DNA of 64,000 nt, from positions 1 through 64,000 of the forward strand of contig JANPCX010000053.1 of NCBI GenBank assembly GCA_031431125.1. Reading direction: 5' to 3'. The stretch is from JANPCX01 sp031431125. Lineage in GTDB: Bacteria; Pseudomonadota; Gammaproteobacteria; Burkholderiales; Burkholderiaceae_C. Of the stretch, positions 41,862 through 50,750 are shown one piece after another. Position 1 is the first letter of the stretch. Each line of letters starts with the position of its first letter. Made by a program: the position numbers and the translations under genes. Under the pieces are notes generated by a model. It saw only the letters and a program-made list of their open reading frames with translations. It was not told where the DNA came from and made no database searches.

Positions 41862-43155
41862 GCGCAGCATCTGTCGCGCTGCTTGGGCTGCTCCCCTCAA
41901 TCAAATTCCAGCGCGGCAGGTATTTCTCCATCAGGGTGCGCTCAAGGTTGGAGCTGGCCTTCAACGTGCAGCGATTGGGGTAACCGAAGGTGATGTGCAG
42001 GCGACGATGTTTGCCGGTGTTCTCTCGGTACTTGACGCACAGCGAACCGCTGATGACAGCAGCACGCCGGTCAATGGCGTTGTACTTGCCCTTGTTTCTG
42101 ATGCGCTCCAGCAGACGCGTGGACGAATCGGGGTGGCTGTAATACGTCTCGTAGTTGCGGGCATGGCCGTCATCTCGGAACTTGAGCATGGTCACCGCCA
42201 CATCGACGATGTCATCCTGCGCATCGACTTTGAATTCACCAGGTGCTTTGAGCAGTGATTCCACACGGTAGCGCCGTTTGGGCACGGCATTCATGTCGTC
42301 TGTGGGCATGCCCAGAACGGTTTGCATGAACACCCTGGCCAGGGCGAGCCGGTCTTCCTTGCGATCTGCGTACACCTCGATTAAACCGGATTGAACGTCA
42401 TAAAGCAGTTGAAATTCGTCTACGGGACGCAGGCGGTCGCGCTGCACCTCGTTGTCCAGCAGACGCCAAACTGCCCGCCAACTGCCTTCGCTGAAGATTC
42501 GCCAGTGCAGGATGGTCGCCGCATTGGATTGGATTTGGTGATGTTCATGTGCGTCTACTGCGTGGTACCGCTCAAAACATTCCACCTGCAGCTGACCTTC
42601 TCTGCCCAGCGCTTCTTTACAGCCAGCGGCCAGACGTTGCCGGGCTGACTCCAGTTCACCGACATCGGTGGCACTCAAGGCGCGGCATGCGGTGGAGCTT
42701 TCAAAAGCGTCATAACCAGAGCGCGAGCGATTCAGGTCAACGAAATAAGCGTCCTCGGCTTGCTCAAACAAACGGGGAGCCTGCAGGCGAAGCATCAATG
42801 CCCGCAACAGTGGGTCAGGCTCATCCACCCAATCGGCACCCAAGGCAGCGGTGACCAGTTCATCCGGCAGCGACTCCACCGCCATTTGCCCGGCGGCGCT
42901 GGCCAACAGCGTGACCCGCTCCACCTCAAATTCCAGCGTCTTTTGGTGATCGGTGCGGACTGAGCGGCAGCGTGCAGTCAGCTCATGACAAGTCTGCAGT
43001 CTTGCGGACTCTTCTTCGGGCAATTCACTTTGCACTCGGCGTTTTCTGATGCCGGGGCTGGCCTGATGGGGTAAGTCGATTTGAAGAAACTCGACGAAAG
43101 CTTCAAAGCGCTCTGCACCGGCAGCACGGATCAAGTCATGGAGATGGGCGGACAC
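41854..43155 (-). CDS. Unknown protein, first of a two-gene system
   Basis: 433 residues, mostly helical in the first 230 (EARLQTCHELTARCRSVR-type segments, ESARQRLAAGCKEALG). A more structured C-terminal half contains QSGLIEVYADRKEDRLALARVFMQTVLGM, VDVAVTMLKFRDDGHARNYETYYSHPDSSTRLLERI and SLCVKYRENTGKHRRLHITFGYPNRCTLKA. The last part is beta-rich and basic. No enzyme motif is recognised. It lies leftward of the prophage early region, separated by the TCCGTACC repeats, and could be lysogeny-specific. Confidence 0.6.
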   Translation of the reverse strand: MSAHLHDLIRAAGAERFEAFVEFLQIDLPHQASPGIRKRRVQSELPEEESARLQTCHELTARCRSVRTDHQKTLEFEVERVTLLASAAGQMAVESLPDELVTAALGADWVDEPDPLLRALMLRLQAPRLFEQAEDAYFVDLNRSRSGYDAFESSTACRALSATDVGELESARQRLAAGCKEALGREGQLQVECFERYHAVDAHEHHQIQSNAATILHWRIFSEGSWRAVWRLLDNEVQRDRLRPVDEFQLLYDVQSGLIEVYADRKEDRLALARVFMQTVLGMPTDDMNAVPKRRYRVESLLKAPGEFKVDAQDDIVDVAVTMLKFRDDGHARNYETYYSHPDSSTRLLERIRNKGKYNAIDRRAAVISGSLCVKYRENTGKHRRLHITFGYPNRCTLKASSNLERTLMEKYLPRWNLIEGSSPSSATDAAHV

Positions 43156-43366
43156 GTCAATAGGCTCCCTTTGTTTCGTTTTTTGGTTGAGTGGTGTTGA
43201 CAGAGACCGCGGTTGACTCTGTCCGCAATGAGGTACTGCAGAACCAAGGCAGCGCTTTCATCACGAAACATGTTTATACGCTGTCACAAGCTCACGGCGT
43301 GAGCCACAACTTTTAAGCGACGTTTTGTGCTGAATTTATTTTTATCGCCAGGGTGAAGTTGGCCAT
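43156..43366. other. Divergent gap left of the TCCGTACC array
   Basis: This gap lies between the leftward two-gene system and the rightward early genes. No gene is seen. It must carry the promoter of the leftward pair. The array of TCCGTACC repeats begins directly at its right edge. Confidence 0.5.
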
Positions 43367-43461
43367 TCCGTACCTTCTCCGTACCTCCAACCGGGGAGGT
43401 ACGGAAGGACTTGGAAATTCCGTACCTTTTTCCGTACCTGCGCCCCCTGTTTCTCCGTACC
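43367..43461. repeat. Array of TCCGTACC iterons (operator or origin) of the right prophage
   Basis: Five direct copies of TCCGTACC (43367, 43378, 43419, 43431, 43454) and one inverted copy GGTACGGA (43398) lie within 95 bases. Copies two and the inverted one form a palindrome around AACCGGG. The array sits between the divergent leftward pair and the first rightward early gene, the classic place for a repressor operator or a replication origin. Confidence 0.75.
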
Positions 43462-43489
43462 CCTCTGATTCGACAGTCACTCCCACGGT

Positions 43490-43506
43490 TTGCGAATGGT
43501 TCGCAC
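43490..43506. promoter_or_regulatory. GGTTCGCA-type inverted site before the HTH gene
   Basis: TTTGCGAA and GGTTCGCA abut here in inverted order. The same GGTTCGCA half-site forms an array near 52.1 kb in the same prophage. It lies just before the chosen start of the HTH gene at 43526, so it may be that protein's own operator. Confidence 0.4.
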
Positions 43507-43525
43507 CGACACCTTGGAGATGCTG

Positions 43526-43786
43526 ATGACTGTCTTTGAATCGGGAATGGCCAAGACGGCCCCTTCCTCAAGAAACCACTTCACCGAAACTGACCTGGCA
43601 AACCGCTGGGCACTGTCCACCAGCACGCTGGCGCGTTGGCGGCATCTGGGCCTGGGACCGGTGTTTCTGAAGATCCACGGCCGGGTGGCGTACCGCCTGT
43701 CTGACATCGAGGCCTATGAGGCCAAGAGCCTGCGATCCAGCACCTCTTCTGCTGTGGCTCCTCAACTGGCGGGGGTGATGGCATGA
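43526..43786 (+). CDS. Phage helix-turn-helix (excisionase/MerR-like) protein
   Basis: 86 residues from an ATG with TTGGAG 6 bases upstream; earlier ATGs at 43496 and 43520 remain possible. The domain FTETDLANRWALSTSTLARWRHLGLGPVFLKIHGRVAYRLSDIEAYEAKSLR is a winged HTH of the excisionase/MerR type, complete with the wing G-R-V-A-Y and the final helix. It is the first rightward gene after the repeat arrays and overlaps the next gene (ATGA). It may control early transcription or excision. Confidence 0.75.
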   Translation: MTVFESGMAKTAPSSRNHFTETDLANRWALSTSTLARWRHLGLGPVFLKIHGRVAYRLSDIEAYEAKSLRSSTSSAVAPQLAGVMA

Positions 43787-44364
43787 ATGCGCTGACCACC
43801 CAAGGCAACAAGGTCAACACCACAGACCTCTCGCCCTTCCACCTGCAGCCCACTCTCGGCCCGCTGGGCATCCTGCAGCAAGTGCTGCAAGCCACGCCCC
43901 AGGAAGCCGCCAAGCTGCCGACGACCCTGTACGCGGAATTGCTGCGACAGGCCGATGCAGTTCAGGAATTCGCCAAGTCAGTTCGTGAGTTTGCCGACGC
44001 TGCCAACGAACTGCGTTATGCCGAAGTGGCTCAGCATGCACGTTCCATCGAAGGCCGCGACTTTGGCGTGGTCCGCATCGAGGACGCAGGCCACACCGTG
44101 GTGTGCGACACCCGCAAGATCGTCGATTGGGACCAAGACCAGCTCAAACAACTGGCCGCCAAGATCACCGCCGCCGGGGACGATCCTTACCTGTACATGG
44201 AGGTGAGCCTAAAGGTCCAGGAGTCGAAGTACCAAGCCTGGCCCCCTGTGCTGAGTGTGCAGTTCGAGTCGGCGCGCACGGTGCGCCCCGGCAAGACCAG
44301 CTACCGCTTTGAAAAGCGCAATGGTCCAAGTGCGGGGAACACCGGTCAGAAGGGAGCCCACTGA
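43783..44364 (+). CDS. Hypothetical phage early protein
   Basis: 193 residues. A helical N-terminal half (LGILQQVLQATPQEAAKLPTTLYAELLRQADAVQEFAKSVREFADAANELRYAEVAQHA) precedes a beta-rich half (FGVVRIEDAGHTVVCDTRKIVDW, DDPYLYMEVSLKVQESKYQAWPPVLSVQF). It overlaps the HTH gene by 4 bases and its stop shares a base with the next start. Its place before a RecA-like NTPase and an SSB-like protein suggests a part in the phage recombination module. No domain is recognised. Confidence 0.6.
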   Translation: MNALTTQGNKVNTTDLSPFHLQPTLGPLGILQQVLQATPQEAAKLPTTLYAELLRQADAVQEFAKSVREFADAANELRYAEVAQHARSIEGRDFGVVRIEDAGHTVVCDTRKIVDWDQDQLKQLAAKITAAGDDPYLYMEVSLKVQESKYQAWPPVLSVQFESARTVRPGKTSYRFEKRNGPSAGNTGQKGAH

Positions 44365-45278
44365 TGCTGCCCATCATCAGCGCCGATGCGCGACTGGCCG
44401 AAGTGCGCTGCGCCAAGATCGCCTTGCTCGGCATCCCCGGTTCCGGCAAAACCAGTCAGCTCAAAACCCTGCCTGCCGACTCCACCCTCTTCGTGGATCT
44501 GGAGGCCGGTGACCTGGCGGTGCAGGATTGGCAGGGAGACACCATCCGCCCGCGTTCGTGGCCCGAGTTCCGTGACCTGGTGGTGTTTCTGGCTGGGCCG
44601 AACCCAGCCGCCTCGCCGGACCAGGCCTACAGCCAGGCGCACTTCGATGCAGTCTGCCAGCGCTATGGCGACCCGGCGCAACTGAACCGCTACCGCACCT
44701 ACTTTGTGGACTCGGTGACGGTGTTGTCGCGGTTGTGCCTGGCATGGGCCAAGACCCAACCCCAGGCCTTCTCCGAGCGCAGTGGCAAACCCGACGCACG
44801 CGGCGCTTATGGCTTGCTGGGTGTCGAGATGATCACCGCGCTGACCCACTTGCAGCATGTACGTGACAAACATGTCGTGTTCGTCGCCATCCTGGAAGAG
44901 AAGACCGACGAATTCAACCGCCGCTACTTCGGCATCCAACTCGAAGGCAGCAAGACGGCGCTGGAGTTGCCTGGGGTGCTGGATGAGGTGGTGACTTTGG
45001 CGCTCTTGCGTCCAGACGCCACAGCAAGCGCTGATGGATCGCACGAGGCCAGCAAGCCCTTCCGTGCCTTCGTGACTCACACCGACAACCCCTGGGGCTA
45101 CCCGGCGAAGGACCGCAGCGGGCGACTGGAGATGGTTGAAGAACCGAACCTCGCCAAGTTGATTGCACGCTGTACGGGAGCCACGCCTGCGGGCATCTCC
45201 TCCACGTCCACCACCGCTGCCGCCCATGACGCCCACGGCATGCCATCACTCCATCAATCTGGAGGCCACAACACATGA
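44364..45278 (+). CDS. RecA-like phage NTPase (Sak4/AAA_24-type)
   Basis: 304 residues. Walker A is G23-IPGSGKT-30, followed by TLFVDLEAGDLAVQDW, a Walker B-like strand YFVDSVTVLSRL and the sensor-like KHVVFVAILEEK. The layout matches phage single-domain RecA-like ATPases (Sak4 group), which promote annealing or recombination together with a phage ssDNA-binding protein. The next gene encodes such a protein, with an ATGA overlap. The C-terminal ~30 residues are low complexity. Confidence 0.8.
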   Translation: MLPIISADARLAEVRCAKIALLGIPGSGKTSQLKTLPADSTLFVDLEAGDLAVQDWQGDTIRPRSWPEFRDLVVFLAGPNPAASPDQAYSQAHFDAVCQRYGDPAQLNRYRTYFVDSVTVLSRLCLAWAKTQPQAFSERSGKPDARGAYGLLGVEMITALTHLQHVRDKHVVFVAILEEKTDEFNRRYFGIQLEGSKTALELPGVLDEVVTLALLRPDATASADGSHEASKPFRAFVTHTDNPWGYPAKDRSGRLEMVEEPNLAKLIARCTGATPAGISSTSTTAAAHDAHGMPSLHQSGGHNT

Positions 45279-45958
45279 ATCCCACTTCAAACATATCCCA
45301 TGCATGGAACGATTTCAACGATGCCGAGGCGCAGGCAGGCTTTGACCTGATCCCCAAGGGCACCTTGGTCAAAGTGCACCTGACCATCAAGCCAGGCGGC
45401 TTTGATGAACCGTCTCAAGGCTGGACAGGCGGCTGGGCAACGCTATCAGACCAAACCGGCAGCGTGTACTTGAACGCCGAGTTCGTTGTGCTCGATGGCC
45501 CCTACGTCAAACGCAAGCTGTGGAGCCTGATCGGCTTGTATTCGCCCAAGGGTGATGAGTGGACCAACATGGGCCGCTCCTTCATTCGCGCCATGCTGAA
45601 CTCGGCGCGAGGCATTGATCCGAAGGATGTCAGCCCCCAGGCCCAGGTGGCACGCCGCATCGCGCACTTCGGCGAACTCGACGGCCTGGAGTTTGTGGGT
45701 CGGGTGGACATTGAGCAGGACTCGCGGGGCGACGACAAGAACACCATTCGCCAAGCGGTGGAGCCGGGGCACAAAGACTATGCCGCCTTGATGGCCGGTG
45801 GTGTCGCAGGTCCAGCGGGAACCGTCAGCCAAAGCAATACACGACCGTCCGGTTTTGCAGGTACCACGGCACCTGCCGCAACGTCGTCGCGCCCATCACC
45901 CGCAGCACCGGCACCTGCTGCCCGCACGGGCGTCAACAAACCCTCGTGGGCGCAGTGA
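45275..45958 (+). CDS. Phage single-stranded-DNA-binding-like protein
   Basis: 227 residues. Residues ~20-150 show an OB-fold type series of strands (LIPKGTLVKVHLTIKPGG, GWATLSDQTGSVYLNAEFVVLDG, ELDGLEFVGRVDIEQD). A long disordered tail rich in proline, alanine and serine leads to the very end ...KPSWAQ. SSB proteins share this build, but the usual acidic tip is absent. The ATGA overlap with the RecA-like NTPase gene supports a joint function. Confidence 0.7.
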   Translation: MNPTSNISHAWNDFNDAEAQAGFDLIPKGTLVKVHLTIKPGGFDEPSQGWTGGWATLSDQTGSVYLNAEFVVLDGPYVKRKLWSLIGLYSPKGDEWTNMGRSFIRAMLNSARGIDPKDVSPQAQVARRIAHFGELDGLEFVGRVDIEQDSRGDDKNTIRQAVEPGHKDYAALMAGGVAGPAGTVSQSNTRPSGFAGTTAPAATSSRPSPAAPAPAARTGVNKPSWAQ

Positions 45959-45984
45959 GTCCAGCATGAACAAGGACACACCAC

Positions 45985-46500
45985 ATGCAGTGCTGGATCT
46001 GCAAACGCCAAGCCCGGGGCCTCATCCACGCCGACAGCCGCCACAGCGTGAGCGACCCGCGCCGCTATCCCACCGATTGGGCGTTTTGTTCCCGGCGTTG
46101 CCAGAACGCGTTCCATCTGTTTTACGGGCGCTGGGTCGATTCCATACAACTCGGGGAGGCCTTACCCATGGTTGACGCGACCGAAGTGGAACAAGCCGCG
46201 ATGCGGCAGTGCCTGAAGTTCTTTGGCGAGGCGGCGGCCGAGATTGGTTTTGACAAACCGCTGGGCAGCTACTCCCAGGACGAGGCGCTGCGCGTCGTCG
46301 AGGCCATCGTCACCGCTTACTGCGATGCCATGGCGACTCACCATGAGCAGACGCGACACCCTCGCGTCAAAGGACTCAGTGCCCATGGCGCGGAGGTGCG
46401 CGACCCGATCCGGTCGCCGCCGCCTGCAACATCTCCAGCCGCCGGCACGGTCTTTGATGACATGCCGAGCGATGCACCTTGGGAGGCAGGCCATGCTTGA
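45985..46500 (+). CDS. DUF6511-like phage protein with zinc-binding cysteines
   Basis: 171 residues. The N-terminus MQCWICKRQARGLIHAD... WAFCSRRCQNAFH has a CxxC...CxxxC set that should bind one zinc ion. A helical domain (EVEQAAMRQCLKFFGEAAAEIGFDKPLGSYSQDEALRVVEAIVTAY) follows; this matches the DUF6511 pattern as I remember it. The tail is proline-rich. It overlaps the exonuclease gene by 8 bases. It may be a small DNA-binding adaptor of the replication module. Confidence 0.7.
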   Translation: MQCWICKRQARGLIHADSRHSVSDPRRYPTDWAFCSRRCQNAFHLFYGRWVDSIQLGEALPMVDATEVEQAAMRQCLKFFGEAAAEIGFDKPLGSYSQDEALRVVEAIVTAYCDAMATHHEQTRHPRVKGLSAHGAEVRDPIRSPPPATSPAAGTVFDDMPSDAPWEAGHA

Positions 46501-47299
46501 TTTCAATCACAGGCCCAAGGTTCACGAACAGGTCACGGCGCTGATCGACGCGGCGCTGGTGGCAGAACGTGCGGCACAGCCCAAACGAACTTACCTTGGT
46601 GGCTCTCGCCTGGGTGCTTCGTGTGAGCGGGCCCTGCAGTACGAATACGCTCAAGCCCCGGTGGAGGAGGGCAAGGACTTTGATGGCAGGAGGCTGCGCA
46701 TCTTTGAGGTGGGCCATTCCTTTGAAGCCATGGCCATCCGATGGCTGCGGCTGGCGGGCTTTGAGTTGCTCACGGCCGACATGGACGGCGAGCAGTTTGG
46801 ATTCAGCGTTGCTGATGACCGTATCCAAGGCCATGGCGACGGCATCGTGATCGGTGGTCCGCCCGAGCTGGGCTGGCGCTACCCGATGTTGCTGGAAATC
46901 AAATCCATGGCCGACAAGCCGTTCAAGGAGTGTGTCAAGAAAGGCGTGACCCTGGCCAAGCCCGTTTATGCGGCGCAGATGGCGGTGTACCAAGCCTATT
47001 TGCATGACGCGCTGAATGATGCGCTCCAGAAGTCTCCTTCTCGTAGTGCGCTGGGCGTTTCTCTGGGTCTGTCGGACAACCCGGCCCTCTACGTTGCGGT
47101 CAACAAAGATACCCAGGCGCTGTGGTTCGAGCTGATGCCATTCGACGGCAGCCTGGCCCAGCGCATGAGCGACCGTGGCGTGCGGGTGGTGCAAGCCACA
47201 GATGCCCACGAATTGCTGCCGCGTGGGTTTGCTCAACAGACGCATGTGGAGTGCCGGATGTGCAGTTATGCGCTGCGGTGCTGGGGAGAAGCACGATGA
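46493..47299 (+). CDS. RecB/Cas4-like PD-(D/E)XK exonuclease
   Basis: 268 residues from ATG, overlapping the previous gene. Catalytic elements are intact: H75 in FEVGHSFE, D116 in GHGDGIV and E135-IK-137 in LLEIKSM, followed by a QM-helix (YAAQMAVYQAYL). A cysteine at C44 (SRLGASCERALQYEY) together with the C-terminal CRMCSYALRC fits the four-cysteine iron-sulfur arrangement of AddB/Cas4-type nucleases. It likely resects ends for the phage recombination module. Confidence 0.85.
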   Translation: MLDFNHRPKVHEQVTALIDAALVAERAAQPKRTYLGGSRLGASCERALQYEYAQAPVEEGKDFDGRRLRIFEVGHSFEAMAIRWLRLAGFELLTADMDGEQFGFSVADDRIQGHGDGIVIGGPPELGWRYPMLLEIKSMADKPFKECVKKGVTLAKPVYAAQMAVYQAYLHDALNDALQKSPSRSALGVSLGLSDNPALYVAVNKDTQALWFELMPFDGSLAQRMSDRGVRVVQATDAHELLPRGFAQQTHVECRMCSYALRCWGEAR

Positions 47300-47712
47300 C
47301 TGCATCAAAACTTTCATCGCCAGCACAACGCACGCCTCCCTTGGTCGGTCTCGCGTGTTTGGAGAAGGTGTTGCTGCGCCAGGCCTCGGGGCCAGAACCA
47401 GAGAAGAAGCTGGCAGTGGCTGTGATCTGCCGCGCGATTGCCGATTGTCGTTCGGATGTGCGTGGCCCCGACGTTGTACCTGCGGGACGTGACAGCGCAT
47501 TGGTACAGCGTCAAGCCATTCGATTCATGCAAAGCAGCGCGCTGGACGCATGGGCCAGTGCTTTCGATTTGGACGCTCGGTTCATCCGCGAGCTGGCGAT
47601 CAAGACGGGTTATTGGGCAGTGGCGAAGACAGAGACGTATCAAGCAACAACTGTCATCGCCACAACGAACGCGAATAGAAATGAAAGGAGGACAAATGCT
47701 GGACTTCAATGA
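47296..47712 (+). CDS. Hypothetical phage protein before the primase-helicase
   Basis: 138 residues. The ATG lies in the exonuclease stop (ATGA), and the end overlaps the primase start by 17 bases. The middle is helical (LVGLACLEKVLLRQASGPEPEKKLAVAVICRAIADC, then FMQSSALDAWASAFDLDARFIRELAIKTGYWAVA), with the last part HTH-like. No family is recognised. The tight overlaps make a replication-linked role likely. Confidence 0.6.
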   Translation: MTASKLSSPAQRTPPLVGLACLEKVLLRQASGPEPEKKLAVAVICRAIADCRSDVRGPDVVPAGRDSALVQRQAIRFMQSSALDAWASAFDLDARFIRELAIKTGYWAVAKTETYQATTVIATTNANRNERRTNAGLQ

Positions 47713-50029
47713 CACGCCGTCAAGCCAAGCCGTGGCGGTCTGCCCAGACCTGGAACGAGAGGAGGTACGCGCCGCACTGCTGGATCGTTTGGAACCGATC
47801 CTGCTGGCCTTGTTGCCTGCCGCCAAGATCCGCGCAGGCAAGCTCATCGTCGGCGACGTGCTGGGCAGCCCAGGGCGCAGTCTGGAGTTTGAGTTGGAAG
47901 GTGAGCGGCGCGGTCTGTGGATCGACCGTTCTGCACAAACGGGCGGCGATGTGTACGACTTTCTGGCGCAGCACCGGGGCTTGGATGTGCGCCAGCAGTT
48001 CGCGCAAGTGCTGGTGTTTGCTCGTGAGTTGCTCGGTCGGCCAGAGGTGATGACGGCAAGCCCAGTCTCTGTGGCGCGGGCCAGCAGCAAACCCAAGAAG
48101 ACCGCAGCTCTGGACGACTTGGGGCCTGCCACGGCCAAGTGGGACTACCACGATGCCCAGGGCCACCTGATCGCCTGCGTCTACCGCTACGACCCTATGG
48201 GAGAGGACGGGGTCCGCCGCAAGGAGTTCCGCCCCTGGGACGCCAAGCGGCGCAAGGCCGCCCCGCCCGAGCCGCGTCCGCTCTACAACCAGCCCGGCTT
48301 ACTGGCCGCCGACACCGTGGTCCTGGTCGAAGGCGAGAAATGCGCCCAGGCCTTGATCGATGCAGGCATCTGCGCGACCACGGCGATGCATGGGGCCAAT
48401 GCGCCGGTGGGTAAGACCGACTGGTCGCCTTTGAGAGGCAAGGCGGTGTTGATCTGGCCGGACAAGGACAAGGCAGGCTGGGCCTATGCGCAGGCGGCGT
48501 CTCAAGCCTTGTTGGCTGCGGGTGCGACATCGTGCGCCATCCTGTTACCCGCTGATGAACACCCGGAATCCTGGGACGCCGCCGACGCACTGCGCGAGCA
48601 GTTCGATGTCCACGGCTTTGTTGCCGGTGGGCCTCGGATCAAGATCCATGCTGCGGACGATGCACCGCCACAGGCACCCAACCACTCCGTCCTGGGCAGT
48701 GGTGACGCATTGGCCTTGAGTTTTGCACAGCAGTACCAGGACGACTGGCGGTTCGTGTCAGCCTGGGGCCAGTGGATGATGTGGGACGGGCAACGCTGGC
48801 GTGCCGACAACACCCTGGCCGCAGGCGACCTGGTGCGCCACATCTGCCGCCATGCCGCCCTGCAAGCGGACAACCGGCGCGAAGCCCTGTCACTGGCCAG
48901 TTCGGGGATGGTCAGCGGTGTGGAGCGCCTGACCAAACTCGACCGTCGCAATGCCGGATCCACTGACGAATGGGATGTGGACCCCTGGGTCATCAACACG
49001 CCGGGTGGCATGGTGGACCTGCGCACTGGTCAACTGCGTCCCCACGACCGACGTGCTCGCATGACCAAGGTGACCACGGCCACCTTGCGAGACAGCCCCT
49101 CTTCGGATTCCTGCCCCCACTGGCTGCGATTCCTGGCGCAAGCCACGGGCGGAGACCAGGCGCAGATCGACTACCTGCAGCGGGTGTTTGGCTACTGCCT
49201 CACCGGCAGCACGGAAGAACACGCACTCTTCTTCCTCTACGGCACCGGTGCCAACGGCAAGTCTGTGTTCGTCAACACCCTATTCACCTTGCTGGGTGAC
49301 TACGCCGCCAACGCACCCATGGACACCTTCATGGAGTCACGCTCGGATCGACACCCCACCGACCTGGCAGGCCTTCGTGGAGCCCGGTTTGTGGCTGCCA
49401 CAGAAACCGAACAGGGAAGGCGCTGGAACGAGTCCAAGATCAAGGAGATCACCGGAGGCGACCGGGTCTCGGCCCGCTTCATGCGGCAGGACTTCTTCAC
49501 CTACACACCGCAGTTCAAGCTGGTGATCGCGGGCAACCACAAACCGGCGATTCGCAACATTGACGAGGCGATGCGCCGCCGCCTGCATCTGATCCCCTTC
49601 ACGATCACGGTTCCGCCCCATGAGCGCGACAAGCACCTGGCAGACAAGCTGCTGACCGAGCGGGACGGGATCTTCAGCTGGGGTGTGCAGGGATGCCTCA
49701 ATTGGCAGAAGCAGGGAATCAGTCCACCCCAGTGCGTGCTGGACGCAACCGACGAGTACTTCGAGTCAGAGGATGCCTTGGGGCGCTGGCTGGACGAGCG
49801 CTGTGTCCTCACGCCCGGCGCGCATTCACTGACCACCGAACTCTTCAACGATTGGAAGTTGTGGGCCGAAGGAGCGGGTGAGTTTGTGGGAACACAGCGC
49901 CGGTTCTCGGACTTGCTGCTCAACCGTGGCCTGTCCAAATGGCGCAACTCGGCAGGCATTCGCGGCTACCAGGGCATTGGACTCAAGCAACCCCCAACAC
50001 CCGGCTACGCGCCTTATGCAGACGGTTGA
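47696..50029 (+). CDS. Phage primase-helicase (D5/P4-type)
   Basis: 777 residues from an ATG with AAGGAGGA. The N-terminal third holds a zinc-less primase region and a Toprim-like part (TVVLVEGEKCAQALIDAGI, LIWPDKDKAGWAYAQAA). A D5 N-terminal region (~340-480) with WGQWMMWDGQRW and INTPGGMVDLRTG precedes the SF3 helicase: Walker A 516-523 in YGTGANGKSV, then LAGLRGARFVAATETEQGRRWNE and KLVIAGNHKP. It would prime and unwind at the phage origin. A perfect ribosome site suggests strong expression. Confidence 0.93.
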   Translation: MLDFNDTPSSQAVAVCPDLEREEVRAALLDRLEPILLALLPAAKIRAGKLIVGDVLGSPGRSLEFELEGERRGLWIDRSAQTGGDVYDFLAQHRGLDVRQQFAQVLVFARELLGRPEVMTASPVSVARASSKPKKTAALDDLGPATAKWDYHDAQGHLIACVYRYDPMGEDGVRRKEFRPWDAKRRKAAPPEPRPLYNQPGLLAADTVVLVEGEKCAQALIDAGICATTAMHGANAPVGKTDWSPLRGKAVLIWPDKDKAGWAYAQAASQALLAAGATSCAILLPADEHPESWDAADALREQFDVHGFVAGGPRIKIHAADDAPPQAPNHSVLGSGDALALSFAQQYQDDWRFVSAWGQWMMWDGQRWRADNTLAAGDLVRHICRHAALQADNRREALSLASSGMVSGVERLTKLDRRNAGSTDEWDVDPWVINTPGGMVDLRTGQLRPHDRRARMTKVTTATLRDSPSSDSCPHWLRFLAQATGGDQAQIDYLQRVFGYCLTGSTEEHALFFLYGTGANGKSVFVNTLFTLLGDYAANAPMDTFMESRSDRHPTDLAGLRGARFVAATETEQGRRWNESKIKEITGGDRVSARFMRQDFFTYTPQFKLVIAGNHKPAIRNIDEAMRRRLHLIPFTITVPPHERDKHLADKLLTERDGIFSWGVQGCLNWQKQGISPPQCVLDATDEYFESEDALGRWLDERCVLTPGAHSLTTELFNDWKLWAEGAGEFVGTQRRFSDLLLNRGLSKWRNSAGIRGYQGIGLKQPPTPGYAPYADG

Positions 50030-50210
50030 ACCATCCAAACATGCTTCACCAAACGCATCCAAAACATCCGTCCGACGCAGTTGACACAGCCAAAGGTTAG
50101 TTGCTCACGCGTGCGCGCACACGCACACATACGAGGGGTTTCCTTTGCCTGGGTCGGCTGCGTCAGACGACTTGGATTCACACCCCAAAAATGAAATGAA
50201 AGCACACCAC

Positions 50211-50750
50211 ATGAATTCGAAAATGAAAACCGAACCATTCGGCAACCATCACCCCAACCCTTGCGTCTTGGCCCTGGACCTGGGCACCAACACAGGCTGG
50301 GCCTTGCAGCAAATCGATGGCGCAATCACCAGCGGCACACAAGTCTTCAAACTACAACGGTTTGAAGGTGGTGGCATGCGCTACCTGCGTTTCAAACGCT
50401 GGTTGACGGAACTCAAAGCCTGTCAGGCTCAAGCAACTCACACAACGATCCAAAACGGCCTGCAAGCGATTTATTTCGAGGAGGTGAGGCGACATGCCTC
50501 GACAGACGCCGCGCACGCTTATGGCGGGTTTCTGGCGACATTGACGGCCTGGTGTGAGCACCACCAGATCCCGTACCAAGGCATTCCAGTCGGTTCGATC
50601 AAAAAACACGCTACGGGTAAAGGCAATGCGAGCAAGGAGGATGTGATCGCAGCCATGCGAGCCAAGGGCCACCAACCCATGGATGACAACGAAGCCGATG
50701 CACTGGCTTTGCTGTATCTGGCAATGGAACAAGCGGGAGAACACGCATGA
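50211..50750 (+). CDS. RuvC-like Holliday-junction resolvase of phage type
   Basis: 179 residues; starts at 50196 or 50223 are also possible. The RNase H-like core is clear: ALDLGTNTGWA with D23, IYFEEVRRH with E90/E91, and DDNEADALALLYL with D158, D159 and D163, which are the four acidic positions of RuvC-type resolvases. It would resolve branched DNA before packaging. It starts 180 bases after the primase gene, and its stop overlaps the next start (ATGA). Confidence 0.85.
   Translation: MNSKMKTEPFGNHHPNPCVLALDLGTNTGWALQQIDGAITSGTQVFKLQRFEGGGMRYLRFKRWLTELKACQAQATHTTIQNGLQAIYFEEVRRHASTDAAHAYGGFLATLTAWCEHHQIPYQGIPVGSIKKHATGKGNASKEDVIAAMRAKGHQPMDDNEADALALLYLAMEQAGEHA

Noticed and set aside
37623..43155. 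Assigning the serine recombinase as the integrase of the right prophage
   Set aside because: Retropepsin and unknown genes lie between it and the early region, and no attachment site pair could be found in the window.
43367..43461. CRISPR array
   Set aside because: The repeat unit is only 8 bases, spacing is irregular and one copy is inverted. No cas genes are present.
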